Shown here one piece after another: positions 32,585 to 44,711 of a stretch of DNA of 64,000 bases (its first letter is position 1; each line of letters starts with the position of its first letter). Both the position numbers and the translations under genes were made by a program. The notes under the pieces were generated by a model. The model was not told the origin of the DNA. It was given only the letters and a program-made list of their open reading frames with translations, and ran no database searches. This DNA is from Montifringilla adamsi (taxonomy: Eukaryota > Chordata > Aves > Passeriformes > Passeridae), in NCBI GenBank assembly GCA_017590115.1, contig JAGGNK010015447.1:1116001-1180000 (forward strand), written 5' to 3'.

Positions 32585-34408
32585 TCACTGTTGTGAAGTC
32601 TGAACTTCGCTTGATCTTTCTTTTAGACCCAACAGTTCAGTTCTCAGTTCTCCAGGCTTAGGAGGTATTTCAGGTATGCTCTATTAAAAACAGAGAAAGA
32701 CATCAATGTTGTGACAGAGGAAAAACTAAACTCCCAAAACAGTAAATTAGCTTACTCTGGAAGAGCATGACAGATAAACTGTGATTTTTCTGCCGTCTTT
32801 TCTGAGCAGAATATAATTCCTACGTGCAAAACACCTTAAGAAATATTACCTTTTTGTAACCTGACTTATTTTATAGTAGCAAAATACAATTTGGAAAAAA
32901 AACCCCAAGACGAAAGGAAGAATAGACAGTTTGTTTTAAAGGAGCAAAGCTTATTTTTGCCATTAAAGAGAGTTTGGTAAAGATATTCTAGCACAGTTGA
33001 AGTTTCCACACATACTCTTGGTGATAGAAGAAAATGTTTCACTGCTTCTACTTCCCTGATTTAGAAATAAGGCACTGAAACTGGAGATAAAATTTTTAAA
33101 AGGTAGCAGATAACATGACATTTCAAGAACTGCACCTCCTCAAAATTCATACTACTTAAGAGATATAGATAATTTGATCACTCTGAATAAATATAATTTG
33201 CCAGTAATGAAGGCTACAGCAGAGACTACTAAAACACATAAATTCTAATGTATTTATCAATGACTGAAGCATCATTGCTTAAATTTTGAGCTGACAGCTC
33301 AAGCATGGTAATTTTTTTAAACTTATTTCCCATTTGAAAGTAGCCCAGAGAATTAAAAAACCCAAGAAAAATACGTGAGCAGGAGGATGAGAGAAAGCTT
33401 TCAAGTCAGACCTCCAGGAGGCTAAACCAAGCCATTATTATCCGTAGTGGAAGGTCTCGTTTAGAGTTTAGTTCCGTGACTGCAATTTTGACACCCTTGT
33501 CTGTCATAATTTCTAATGTTAACTTCTGGTCACCTTCATTTCCATTACTGGAGGAAATAAAGTCTATTTAAATCTAGTACAGCTCCTTCTTGCCACTTTT
33601 GCACACTCTTTTCAAAACCCAGCTTCCCACAGCAGAGACACCTTCTCGACACATGATACCATGTTCACAGTGGAGGCAACTCCCCCGAGGAGTCACAGAA
33701 TCACAGCACTGTTAGAGCTGGAAGATCATCCTCTGGAGATCGTCCAGTCCAAGCCCCCTTACAAGCAGGGTCACCCAGAGCAGATCACACACAAATGTGT
33801 TCAGGTGGGTTGGAATGTGTCCAGGGAGGGAGACTCCATGCTCTCCGTGGGCAGGCTGTTCCAGTGCTCTGCCACCCTGAATAGAAAGTTCTTCTTCATA
33901 CTAAGGTGGAACTCCTTATGGTTTAATGAGGAGTTTTTGCTCCTCATCCTGTTGCTAGTCACCACTGAAAACAGCCTGGCACCATCCTCTTGGCACCCAC
34001 CTCTGAGGTATTTATAAGCATTAATAAGATCCCCTCTCAGTCGTCTCTCCAAAGAGACGCTGCAGACCCTGCACCATCTTCGTGACCCCTCACGGGACCC
34101 GCTCCAGCAGCTCATTGTCTTTCTTGTACTGAGGAGCCTAGAATCGGACACAGTGAAGTCCTGGCGGCCTGGCCAATGCCTCTGCAGAGGCTGATCTCTG
34201 CCCACCGCCAGGCCAGAGACGTTTCCGAGGCACAGCCTCTCCAGCAGACCCTCCATCCCGCACACACGCTACCAGCGACCGGGACCCTCCGAGCACTTAC
34301 AAGGTCAGGCCTGTAGTACCTGTGCACGACCTCGGCACCCGCGAACATGGCCAGCATGCTGGCCGCCAGCGCCCGCAGGTAGGTGGGCCACGGCGCGCCG
34401 GCGGGCAT
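32585..34408 (-). CDS. UQCC6: C12orf73/UQCC6 (BRAWNIN), mitochondrial complex III assembly micropeptide
   Basis: Small inner-membrane protein needed for assembly of respiratory complex III in vertebrates (known for the family). Two coding exons: 34408-34301 (36 codons) and 32680-32585 (31 codons plus TGA), giving 67 residues; the human protein has 71. The N-terminal exon starts MPAGAPWPTYL, then has a hydrophobic segment (about residues 9-25) and AEVVHRYYRPDL. Exon 2 starts SIPEIPPKPGEL and ends LKERSSEVQTSQQ. The donor GTAAGT and the acceptor TTTTTAATAG are good. Intron 1 holds a minus-strand CR1. An in-frame ATG at 34456 would add 16 residues but lies upstream of the conserved start. A candidate poly(A) signal, TTTATT on the + strand, is at 32437-32442. 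Confidence 0.93.
32681..33690. other. C12orf73 intron 1, part without repeats
   Basis: AT-rich intronic sequence. Nothing beyond the splice acceptor was recognised. Confidence 0.5.
33690..34205 (-). mobile_element. CR1 LINE 3' end, minus strand
   Basis: The + strand reads as the reverse complement of a CR1 3' end: TCACAGAATCACAG at the element's 3' terminus, then GTCCAGTCCAAGCCCC, CTTCTTCATACTAAGGTGG and AAGATCCCCTCTCAG, all typical CR1 wording. It is truncated at its 5' side, as CR1 copies usually are. It ends about 100 bases from the C12orf73 exon 1 donor. Confidence 0.9.
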
Positions 34409-34731
34409 GGCTGCCGGGGCGGGCCCTGGGCACGGACGGCGCCGGACATGCGTCATCCCCGCCGCCGCCGGGAGGGGGAGGGGGAAGGGAACAGGGAAGA
34501 GGGAAGAGGGTGCGGAGGCCCGCCCTCACCAGGGAGCATCGCGCCAGGCGGGGTGAGTCGCGACACAGCGCCCGCACCTCGGCCCAGCCGCCCCCTCACG
34601 CCCCCCGCCCGGGGCGGCCGCTGCCCCGCCCTGCGCCCCTATTGGCCGGCGCGGTCACGTGAGCGGGGCGCCCGGCGGGTCGGTGGGATCGCGGGGGCGG
34701 CCGGCGGCGACAGCGACAGCGAGGGCCCGGC
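34409..34731. promoter_or_regulatory. Bidirectional CpG-island promoter of C12orf73 and TDG
   Basis: Only 323 bases separate the two divergent start codons. The island extends over about 34260-34990. Visible sites include a TGCGTCAT ATF/CRE-like motif near 34449-34456, a reversed CCAAT box at 34641-34645 and the E-box TCACGTGA at 34655-34662. No TATA box was seen. The arrangement implies shared regulation of the two genes. Confidence 0.85.
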
Positions 34732-37700
34732 ATGGAGGGCCCGGAGCTGGGCAGGTACCGGCGGGCGCCCGCAGCCGCGCTCGGGCCTCGCGGTGGGGAT
34801 CGCCCGTTGTCCTTCTCCTCCTTCCCCACATCCCACGGGAAGCCGGGGCCGCGCTGTGGCGGCCGCCTCCCTCCCCTTCCCCTGGGCACAAAGAGGGAGG
34901 GAAGGCGCTCCCGGGGCTCTGAGGCTCCCGGGCCCGCGGCTGGGAGAGCGCGGTGGCCCTGGGCAGCGTGGGGCGCCATCGTGTCTCTCTGCCCCGAGGG
35001 GGATTTGAAAATTGTTTAATACCTGGTTTTGTTGCAGTGAACATTTATTTTTCTTTACCTTTTTCTTTTTTTTTTTTCCTTTGTTTTTAGCATGAACGGA
35101 AAGGGGGGGGGGGGGGGGGGAGAGGAAAAAATAATGAACTGAAGGGAGGGGAGAGGAACAAATCACTACCTTTTCATCGTGACACTGAAAGTACTTATTT
35201 AAATGTTCTGTAATATATATACATCAATACAAAAAACATTCTGAACCCACGCAAGAAATCTGTCCTAAAATATATGCAAATCTGAAAATCAGTTTTGTTT
35301 GTTCATTGACTGCACAACTATTTTATATAGAATGGAACTCTTCTTGGAGAGGGTTTAAAGTATTCCCTGTACACGGAAAATACCCTATAGCTTCATTAGG
35401 CAACTTCCCTGGGAATCTGACAGACGTATGTTCATATTTGTTCTCCTTGTTTCAGGATGGATATCTGGAATAAAATTAGTGTCTTGATCACAAGACTGTG
35501 GGTTTCTTAAAAACCCAGTGTATAGTAGGGAATGGTCGCTTCTTTTGAGAAATTTGAAATCAGAATCATTTAGGTTGGATAAGACCTCTAAGATCATCGA
35601 ATCCAGCCATTAACCCAGCACTACCAAGCCCACCACTAAACCCTGTCCATAAATTTACACATCTACAACATCTTTTAAATACCTCCAGGGTGGTGACTCG
35701 GGCAGTTCCCTGGGCAGCCTATTCCAATAGTTAACAAGCCTTTCCACGAAGAAATTTATCCTAATATCCAATCTAAACCTCCCCTGCCACAACGTGAGGT
35801 CATTTCCCCTTGTCTTGTCACTTGTTGCTTGAGACTAACTCAGCTTCCACCTCTTTTCAGGTGGTTGTGGAGAGTGATAAGGTCACCCCTGAACTTCCTT
35901 TTCTTCAGGGTAAACAGCCCCAGCTCCCTCAGCTGCTCCAGACCTTTCCCCAGATCTGTTGCCGTTCTCTGGACACGCTCCAGCACCTTCCTGTAATGAA
36001 AGGCCCAAAACTGAACACAGGGCTCAAGATGTGGCCTCAGCAGTGCCAAGTCCAGAGGGAAAATCCCTGCCCTGGTCCTGCTGGCCACACTGTTGCTAAT
36101 ACAGGATGCCATTTGCCTTCTTGGACAAATATCTCTATATCTAAAAATTATTTGGTGTTTTTAATTATAGATCTGAGATGATAAATTTCCTGAAAATCTA
36201 CTGTTCACCAAGTCCTTGCTATGTATTTGTGAGGCAGTAGAAGCTATGGACAAGAAGGCTGCTGTGTAGGTAGAAGGGAGTGACAAAATAAAGTAGAAAT
36301 GGGTGTGAGGGTTGAATATGACTAATAAATGTGTGGAAGGAGAGAACTGTCTATGGAAAAATGTCTTTATGCATAGGATTTCTGTATGTGTGAACACTGC
36401 CTTGTGGAATAAGTGCAATGCTTACTTGTGTTGGGATCCAGTGTGTGATAGCAGGACAACATCTGCCACCCAGCTTGTTAAAGCTGTTTAATAATCTGCA
36501 TAGTAACAAATGCTGTGTGTATTCTTCATGCTTTATAACCCTGAATGATTCATCCATTCTGTACCTTACCAGATCAAGCAACTGACACCACATAAAAAAG
36601 ATCTAAAATTTAGGGAACTTGTGGAAGCTCAGAGAGCTTTAGCTCAACATGCATTATAAATTGTTGGTCTGTTTGATAGACAGTTTGCTTTGGAAATGTG
36701 TGCTACAGTGATTTTACAAAAAAAAAAAAAAAAAAAAAAAAAGCTTTACTCTTCCCTTACAAATGCTGTGTTAATTCCACATGATGGCAATCACAAGAGA
36801 ACTGTGCTGTTAATGTTGGGGTTAACTGATACCAGGTAAGCAGCCAGACTGCTTTGAAGTTGTGGATAATTTAGTGCCTTGTTAATATTGTTAATAGAGT
36901 CATCAGAGAATGTAAGTGCAGTACATGCCAGCCTTGATAAAGTTTGATGTTTACATTCTGTTTGGTACATCAGTAAGTTTCTAAATTTTTGATAAATTAT
37001 TTCTCTCTTTCTCTGTCTCTAAGATACTACGCATATCTTCAGCAAGCTCAAGCGTTTTACTCGTTTCCGTTCCATCAGATGATGACTGCAGTGCCCAACA
37101 CAGAAATGATGACTGAGCAGCCGACTCTAGAGGGCATTCCAGAGCCAAACATTGCTCAGGAGCCTCCAAAAGGTAGCTTGACTGGGCTGTGCCAGTGAGC
37201 TGAAGTGAGAGTGATTGATTGGGAAAAAATAATATTGCTCTTAAACTGCTTCCTTGGACCTATTGGATTTCCTTTTCTTGATGTTCACTGCAGAAGTATT
37301 GATTAGTGGTATTCTTTAAGAAATGTGTTCTAACAGACAATTAAAAAGACAGGAAGTAAACTCATGTGAATGTATGCACATTATTCAGTCTCACATAATT
37401 ATCTTGTTCCAAGAAAAGCAGATTTTTTTTTCAATAGGTAAATGCATTATTTTAGCTGAAGTCATGGGTTTTAACGTTGTGTTAGAGAAGGTTTTTTTTA
37501 AGATTCTGGCTTCAAAATACCTATTTTTTTAACTTTCTGCAAGAGAAGTATGGTATAATTTATTTGAAATATTTTTGTTTGAATGGTTGCTTAGTTTTTG
37601 TAGTAATCACAGGTAGGGAATTGGTTACTAAGAATTGTTGTGTTTAGTGTGGCTTATTTAAAAAAATACTAACTGTTGGAAAGTGACACTGTTCTACAGC

Positions 37701-40700
37701 TCAACATTATTAATGAACATAGAGAGAGAGAGAGAGCAATCTTTGGGTGGTCATGTCATGGCCAGTGCCTGTGCTGCCTGAATCTCTAAACTTTTAAGAG
37801 CCAGAAGATGAGGAAGCTTCAGGTGTGTTGCTTAAATTAATGAATTTTGAAGGTAAATTTACCTCTTTTATTTCTCTCTGTGTCCATACATTTAGCTGAG
37901 TCTATTTGAATATCCACAATGCAATATGGGAAATTTACAAAATAAATATTTGTTGTGTGTTTCAGAAGTTAAAAAAGGGGGAAGGAAAAGAAAAGCCAAA
38001 GAAACTGAGCCAAAGCAACCCAAAAAGCCTGCTGCTAAAAAAGAAAAACCAGCCAAGTCAAAAGGCAAACAAGAAAAGATCACAGATACTTTTAAAGTCA
38101 AAAGAAAAGTGGACCGTTTTAATGGTGTATCTGAAGCTGAACTTCTGACCAAGACTTTGCCTGATATTTTGACCTTTGATTTGGACATTGTGATAGTGAG
38201 TAATTCAGTTTCAAGATTAGGTAGAAAAGTCTTGTATTTACTTGTTATGATTTATATTCTTTCTGCTCACTCATCCGTATTGCTTATATGGCAAGATCTT
38301 GCAAGATAAAGTACATAAAGTACATAAAACTGTTTCCTGTGTGTAGAGTGGCTTTGCATTTTCTGTTAAAGCCATAGTAACTTAGTCCTAATTTTTGAGA
38401 AATCTAAGGCTCATGTTTAGTACAGATTCATGAGAGCCCATAACTCAGCACTTTATTTCCTGGAAGCTCTGCACCCTCCGAGCTGCTCTTTTGACCTTGC
38501 ACATCTAAATGAGGCACTGCTGCAAAATCGTCAGGTTTGAAAATAATGATGGAAGGTGCCATTAATGCATTTTTATTTATTAACAGTAACTTAGAGAGAA
38601 TTGAATAAGCATCCTTACTGTAACTTGAATAAATTCTTGACTAGCAAGCCATGTTGTCATTGTTAAAATGGACTGGTATCTTTGTAGATTGGCATAAATC
38701 CTGGCCTGATGGCAGCTTACAAGGGACATCATTACCCAGGACCTGGAAACCATTTTTGTACGTTTTTGTTTTTCTTTCTTCTTTTAGCATTTGCAGAACT
38801 TTGTTAGAACTTGTGGCATTTTAATTAAACTAGTTTGGTTTTTGTTTTTCTCCTGGGTTTTGGTTTGTTGGTTTTTGGGGTTTTTATCTTCAGAGAGGGA
38901 TTTTTGTATGCTAAATATGAGATCAAGACAGCAGGTTCCGTCAGAGAGGCCCAGCGAAAGGAGAAGCAATGGCAAGATTGTCAAAGACAGCTGACGTGTG
39001 GTATTTGCCACATTCTTTCCCCCCAATCCATATTGATCACTGTTTAAATGTCTCACAAAATCTAAAGCTCTGTGCTGAGCTTCTAGAATAAAAGACTGGT
39101 TTGCAGGATCATGATAAGGAATTCCTGTTTACTGGGGCCTTTCTGCCCTCTTGGAGGAGGTAAAGTAATATTGGCTATTTTAAAACTTTCTGGATTGGGC
39201 AGTAGTCTTCCCAAATTAACTGATACTTTGTTAAAATAGATTATTCCTTTAGCATTCCAGTACTGCAGTAGTTGAGTGGAATTTTTTGGTTCTGTTTTCT
39301 TTTCCTTGGAAAAAAGGTAAATGCATATCTGTCTTCCTACATCATAGGGAAGTGTCTGTTCATGTCTGGTCTAAGTAATGAGCAGCTGAACCACATGGAT
39401 GACCACACCTTGCCGCATAAATATGGGATTGGATTTACAAACATGGTTGAAAGGACAACACCTGGAAGCAAAGACCTCTCCAGGTAAGACAATAAAAGGA
39501 AATATCGAGCTTGTTAATGAATTAATAGTTGTGATTATAATTTTGAGTATTTTGTCTTTTAGCAAAGAGTTTCGGGAAGGAGGGCGAATTCTGATGCAGA
39601 AGCTACAAAAGTATAAACCTCGTATAGCAGCTTTTAATGGAAAATGTGAGAACTTTTACATGAATTTTTTTCTGCCAGTAGCTTTTTTTTTCCACTTACC
39701 CTATATTTTCATTTTAGGTATTTACGAAATTTTTAGTAAAGAAGTTTTTGGAATTAAAGTTAAGAACTTGGAATTTGGGCTGCAGCCACACAAAGTGCCA
39801 GATACAGAAACTGTAAGTATTGAGACTGAGAAAGAAAACTGGGGCACTTCATTTTGGTTATTTAAAAACGAATGAAATCACAGGCTTTGCACACACTTAG
39901 GATAACACCAGTTTGACCAGAGTACAGGAGGTGTGAAAGGTTTTTACTTAGATAGAGAAAGGGGAGTAGTGCAGTTTTTGGACACATCTTTAATGCAGCT
40001 TCTTCAGACTTGCAGACTTCTTTTGAGAAATGGTATGTTATGGTTAGTAGGTTGGTGCATTCTCTGAGGACTGTGTAAAATACAAGTAACACGTGCTTGC
40101 TTTTATGATAATTTTCATCTGATCCCCCGTGTCCAATTCCCTGGGTATTTGTATTACTGGATTTTGATACTGAGCATGACCATGCAGTGCCACAGTGGGG
40201 GAGAAAGAACAGCAAGTCCATCCTTGTGTTACTGCATGCAACCCTTCAGCATTGCTAGATCTGGGCATGCCCAAGCACTTCCATCAGACTGGATCTCCTT
40301 AAGCTGATCTGCAGTTTGAAGTTAAATTGGATGCTTAAGATAAAACAAGCAATTTGATGAAGAGTGCATTAGTCATAGAACTCTAGTGCTGGAAAATATC
40401 TCAAGAGACCAGCTATGTATCATTAATAATTGGATTGTTTAATGTGTTCTTATAAACAAGTTAAAGCAAAGGCAATTACACTGCTTGCCAAGGTAGCTTA
40501 TTCTAAAGCTTCGTTATCTTGTCAGTTCAAAAGTTTGGTTTGTTTTTCTTCTTATTTCTATCCTCTACTACTAGTGCTGCAAGTTTCAGCTGCCTTTCTC
40601 TAAAGGTGGAAGTGCTGCCATTAGAGCCTGAAGAATCATTGGATAAATATTTGCTCCTTAGGTAGCTCTTAAGGACTTCTGCAGTAGATGTATTTGTAAG

Positions 40701-42151
40701 AAAAATAATCCCCTTTACTGGTACTTGTTCATAAAGACTGCATGGTAATAGAAGTATTGAATACAATTTTTCTTGAACTAACTTGATGTCTTTAGTTAGG
40801 GCTGTTGGCAGAGGTAGAAAGAAACACTGAAGCTGGCTCCAACCACACTAACAACAATTTCACAGCCTGGTGTACATCATGCAGCTGCACTTGGCCAATA
40901 AGCCAGGCTAATTATAATTAACCTGTGCTGCCTCCCTCACTGGTTTGGGATCTTTGCATGCTATCACATACACCTCTATGGCTCAGAGCTCTGCTTGTTC
41001 AGGGAGTTCTGGAGTGTGCTCTGCTCTCTTGTAACACGCATGGTTACTGCTTCTCCTGCAGCACATAAATAACTGGTGAAAATTGTGCTCACTTAGCAGC
41101 TGGTAATCAGCCCTATCTTCAGGGCAAGACAGATGGCTGACCAAGAAAAGTGGAAACTCATTTTAGCCCCTTCCATAACCACCTGTGGCATTAGTTGAAG
41201 TTTGTACAAATAGTTAAAACAGTTAAGTTGTTCTGAATGCACTAAGTATTAACTCATAGCTTGGGGATCAGTAATGCTGTTTTTCTTGCTCTTTGTCTCA
41301 AGCTCTGCTATGTTATGCCATCATCCAGTGCAAGATGTGCTCAGTTTCCTCGGGCACAAGATAAAGTTCATTATTACATTAAGCTGAAAGACTTAAGGGA
41401 TCAACTGAAAGGCATTGCACCCAACACGGAGGTCCAGGAGGTGCAGTACACATTTGACTTGCAACTTGCACAAGGTATTGTTGTTATTTTGTTAACACTT
41501 CATTAAAATGTAATGTAGTTTACAATACTAGCAGTTTCCCAAGCAGAAAGAAAGAAAGAAAGAAAGAATTTTTTAATGGGGAGATGTGATTCGCTAAACC
41601 GTGTGGTAGAGAATTACTGATTCCATTCTCTTTAGTACAGGATACATTTTTTAAGGGGAGCAGGAAGAATCTTGTGGAATTTGTGGCAGTTTTTCAAATG
41701 TTTTCTGATAAAAGTGCTCTTTGATAATTTCTATTCTAAATATTAATGCTTGAGCTGTTCTGTTTGTGCAGAGGATGCTAAAAAGATGGCTGTCAAAGAA
41801 GAAAAGTATGACCCAGGCTATGAAGCAGCGTATGGAGGAGCTTACTGTGACCGTGCACCGTATGACACGGACCAGTGCGGCTTGTCTTCAAATGGAACTG
41901 GTAAAGTTTGGTAATGAATGCTTGGGGCATTCATTCTGCAGCCATTGCTGGGGAACAAAGAGCCCCTGGTGTCAACTGCCTTTAAAAATTGTGTGATTTT
42001 TGTTTGTTCAGCAGAAAGCAATCCACAGTACTGCGAAGGGTCGTCCTTCAGTGAGGTTCCTAACGGACAGTGGATGACACAGTCCTTTGCAGACCAGGTT
42101 CCAGAGTTCAATGCTGCCATGACACAGGAAGAGGAGGGAAGCAGCATGTAG
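34732..42151 (+). CDS. TDG: TDG, G/T mismatch-specific thymine DNA glycosylase
   Basis: Nuclear base-excision enzyme that removes T or U from G mispairs, and 5-formyl- and 5-carboxylcytosine during active demethylation. Coding exons: 34732-34754, 37024-37172, 37966-38195, 38688-38757, 39348-39483, 39563-39645, 39718-39812, 41303-41474, 41772-41900, 42012-42151. All introns are GT-AG and phases agree; the total is 408 codons (human 410). The Lys-rich N-terminal region is in exon 3. The catalytic motif GINPG holds Asn138, followed by [18 protein letters not shown]. The MPSSSAR loop (about 267-273) holds the residues that recognise the flipped base. VKEE at 327-330 is a SUMO-acceptor motif (human K330). 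DIVIV near 130-134 fits a SUMO-interacting motif. The first coding exon has only 23 bases, and intron 1 (2.27 kb) carries a G18 run, a CR1 and an A25 run. Confidence 0.97.
35103..35120 (+). repeat. G18 homopolymer in TDG intron 1
   Basis: Eighteen consecutive G after a T-rich stretch, about 350 bases downstream of the TDG start codon. Runs this long are unstable and can form G-quadruplexes; length may also be affected by sequencing error. Confidence 0.9.
35557..36125 (-). mobile_element. CR1 LINE 3' end, minus strand, in TDG intron 1
   Basis: The + strand reads TTTAGGTTGGATAAGACCTC, GATCATCGAATCCAGCC, CCTTGTCTTGTCACTTG and AGCTGCTCCAGACC, the reverse complement of a 5'-truncated CR1. Open frames on both strands inside it (35810-36181 + and 35840-36112 -) derive from CR1. 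Confidence 0.93.
36718..36742 (+). repeat. A25 homopolymer in TDG intron 1
   Basis: Twenty-five A in a row. No retrocopied gene or LINE body precedes it, so it is a simple repeat. Confidence 0.9.
40374..40790 (-). repeat. Possible ancient CR1/L3-like fragment in TDG intron 7
   Basis: The start CATAGAACTCTAGTGCTGG resembles a worn CR1-class 3' end and later words fit loosely. It is highly diverged, and both identity and limits are uncertain. Confidence 0.3.
41546..41568. repeat. (GAAA)n microsatellite in TDG intron 8
   Basis: Five to six perfect GAAA units within the intron. Confidence 0.9.
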
Positions 42152-44190
42152 GAGCTGTTCCTTCTCAGCTATGCACACGTGCTGCAGTTTTAATGCAGTG
42201 ATCAAGATTGGTACCTCAGTTCTCCAACTGAAGCATCTGAATAGTATTTTATCTCCCCTAGTTATTTTATTATAGTCCAAAGTAAGTGTGTGGTAGGCTG
42301 AAATCAATGAACTAGATAATTTTAAGGAACTGTCCAAACTTTTTAAAAAAAAGTTAGCCCTTTTTTGTATATGAGTTTTATATTTAATGTATACCATGTC
42401 TTGCAGTTTTAACAAATTGCTTTCTCATTTGTGAAGATTTCTTTGAGGTGTTAATTTTATTCCATAAATGGCAACATGGTAGGAACAGCGGCAGTATACT
42501 TTTTACTGATGCCTCAATATATGGATATCTCTTAATACTTTTATATCCAGGGGGGAAAATGGAAAATGTACCCTTACCGTGTGTGAAGCGGTGTTTTTAA
42601 TCATGCACAGTTAAGGAAATGGTGCTTTTTAATCCTGCCTTTTACCATCTTAAAAAAGTAAAAAGTTGTGTTCTGCAGCTATAGGTGCTGTTTTCTGGGT
42701 GGGACAAGACAGCTCTGTCTCTTCAGTGAGTGTACCGTAATTGAGGATGAAGGGAGTGAAGACATCATCTCAAGTCACAGCACTGGGGAGGAAAACTTCT
42801 GTCACACAGGACAGGGTCTAAATATCCTAGCTGAGCTCTCTTAGGATAAGGTTTCTCTACCACTCCATCTCTTTCCCCCTTAAATTACAATGTAAGGAAC
42901 TGGAATTGCTTTTAAAAAAAAGCAAAAACAAAGAGCAGTGGTAGTTCTTGAATTCTGTGGTATTTAAACTCCATCATTTCCATGAAGTTAGTCCCTTCAC
43001 CTGACTTTTAGCAGGAGATAACACCTTTGAATGAGACAGAGAATTGAAAGACTGCATTCTCTTAAAAGTCATATACAACTATGTTATTTACATCATGTAC
43101 AATTAGCACAGGATGAAAGAGAGTTGCAGTTTAGCAATTTTTAACGTTAAGCTCTCTTCAATCTGTAGTACCTTAGAGGTTGTTCCCTTTATTCCACTTA
43201 AAATTTAAAAACACTGAGTTGAATACAGGGACAGCTGTTCCATGAATAAGAAATTGTCTGTAGAAACTCTCTTCTGAGGAACTTGCCTAAATGATACACG
43301 TTTTTGTCCAATATGACTGAGAAAAAAAAAAATCATCCTGGTGCCTAACTCTCATCTTCTTTCCCTCTTTTATCATGTAAGGAAAAGATGAAGTAAAAGC
43401 AATAAGCTGATCAAAACACTAAAGTTTTGATGATCTTACAACATTTGGTGCTTCACATACTTGAAAACAGACACAGACAGTATCTCCACACTCCATGCTG
43501 GTCAGAGATTCCTGTACCAATGTGATTTATCCTCTCCTCACAGCTAGTGACAGTTGTCAGTTGTGTGTAACTGGTTAGTGTACGTTCTAATCCTGCTGTA
43601 ACACCTCTTACAGAGATCACACACTGTCAACATGTTGTGAGGCAGGCTTGATGTTTACAGTTTCTTCCCAAATTATGTGGCTTAATTCTGAGAATCTTCA
43701 ATTGAGTGAGTGTGCATTATGATTCTGATTGTGTTTATTAGCTGCAGCATAAAACTGTTCCACATATTGTCAGAAAGGTATAGGACTTTTCTGTTATTTA
43801 AAGTGTACTGTATCATGTATTGCTGTTTACATGGATGTTTTCCTGCAAGTGCTCAAAGTATCTTGCATCAGGGATTTGTTACAATTTAGTTTTATTTTCA
43901 ACAAAATTAGAAGCATGAAATTAGCACTGCTAAGTATGTAGCACAGTAGGATGTAACTCCTGAAAGGCTATCCTGTTTGATTGGAAGGGAAAGGTCTCTT
44001 CCTTAATGGAATCACCCACTTGGTTATCTGGGTATGAAATACAGTTGAGTGTGCAATGACCATTCCACTAAATACTGCAATTCTGTGTCCTCCCTCAAAC
44101 TGGTGCTCTTTTTGTTACAGTGATACAGAAGTTCTTAATCTGTCTTAAATCTATCAATGTTTCACAATAAAATCAGGAATTGTACTGCAG
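42152..44190 (+). terminator. TDG: TDG 3' UTR and polyadenylation signals
   Basis: A long 3' UTR of about 2 kb. The main candidate signal is AATAAA at 44166-44171, followed by GT-rich sequence. A second AATAAA at 44493-44498 would bring the transcript to about 200 bases from the GLT8D2 stop codon. No open frame of interest lies in the interval. Confidence 0.7.
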
Positions 44191-44468
44191 TGTATTGGAA
44201 TGTATTTTGCATCTTGCTAAGTGCACTACAGGATGGGTTATAGTCAGAGATGCCACAAAACAGTCACCACACAACAGAACACTGTAATATGTGCCCAGGT
44301 TTTCAATTCAGGCTGTTTATGTGGGCTAGATAACTAAACACTTCTTGTACATAACACTGCAGCTATCTCCTGTGTAGTTTTTTTCCTACCAGAAGACATT
44401 GGAATCTTACTTAGAAAGACCTTAAATTAAAGCACTCTGTCTGACACTGAATTTCACCTCTGTAAGTG

Positions 44469-44711
44469 TTTAATGAAAGTACTTCATTGTCAAATAAACT
44501 TGTTTCCTCACCTTACATGAAAGTCAAGATAATCTGAACTATGTATTGGTCACTCTGGCCTCCCTCACCTGCCATAAGCACACAAAACCGATGGTCAATT
44601 ATTCATATTTTTAACAAATACTTCGTTTTCTAAAATCAGTCACTCATACAACATGTTGCGTCTCAAACTATTAAATGCATCCCATACACTACGTTATGCA
44701 GTATATCAGTA
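44469..44711 (-). terminator. GLT8D2: Probable GLT8D2 3' UTR
   Basis: After the TGA at 44714-44712, the nearest signal on the minus strand is ATTAAA (TTTAAT on + at 44469-44474). A canonical AATAAA (TTTATT at 43734-43739) lies about 1 kb further, inside the TDG 3' UTR. Confidence 0.45.

Noticed and set aside
34322..35008. 228-codon + strand open frame across the C12orf73/TDG promoter
   Set aside because: It runs antisense through C12orf73 exon 1 and out of frame with TDG exon 1. It is explained by high GC.
36718..36742. A25 tract as the tail of a retrocopied gene
   Set aside because: No exon-like or LINE sequence could be read upstream of it.
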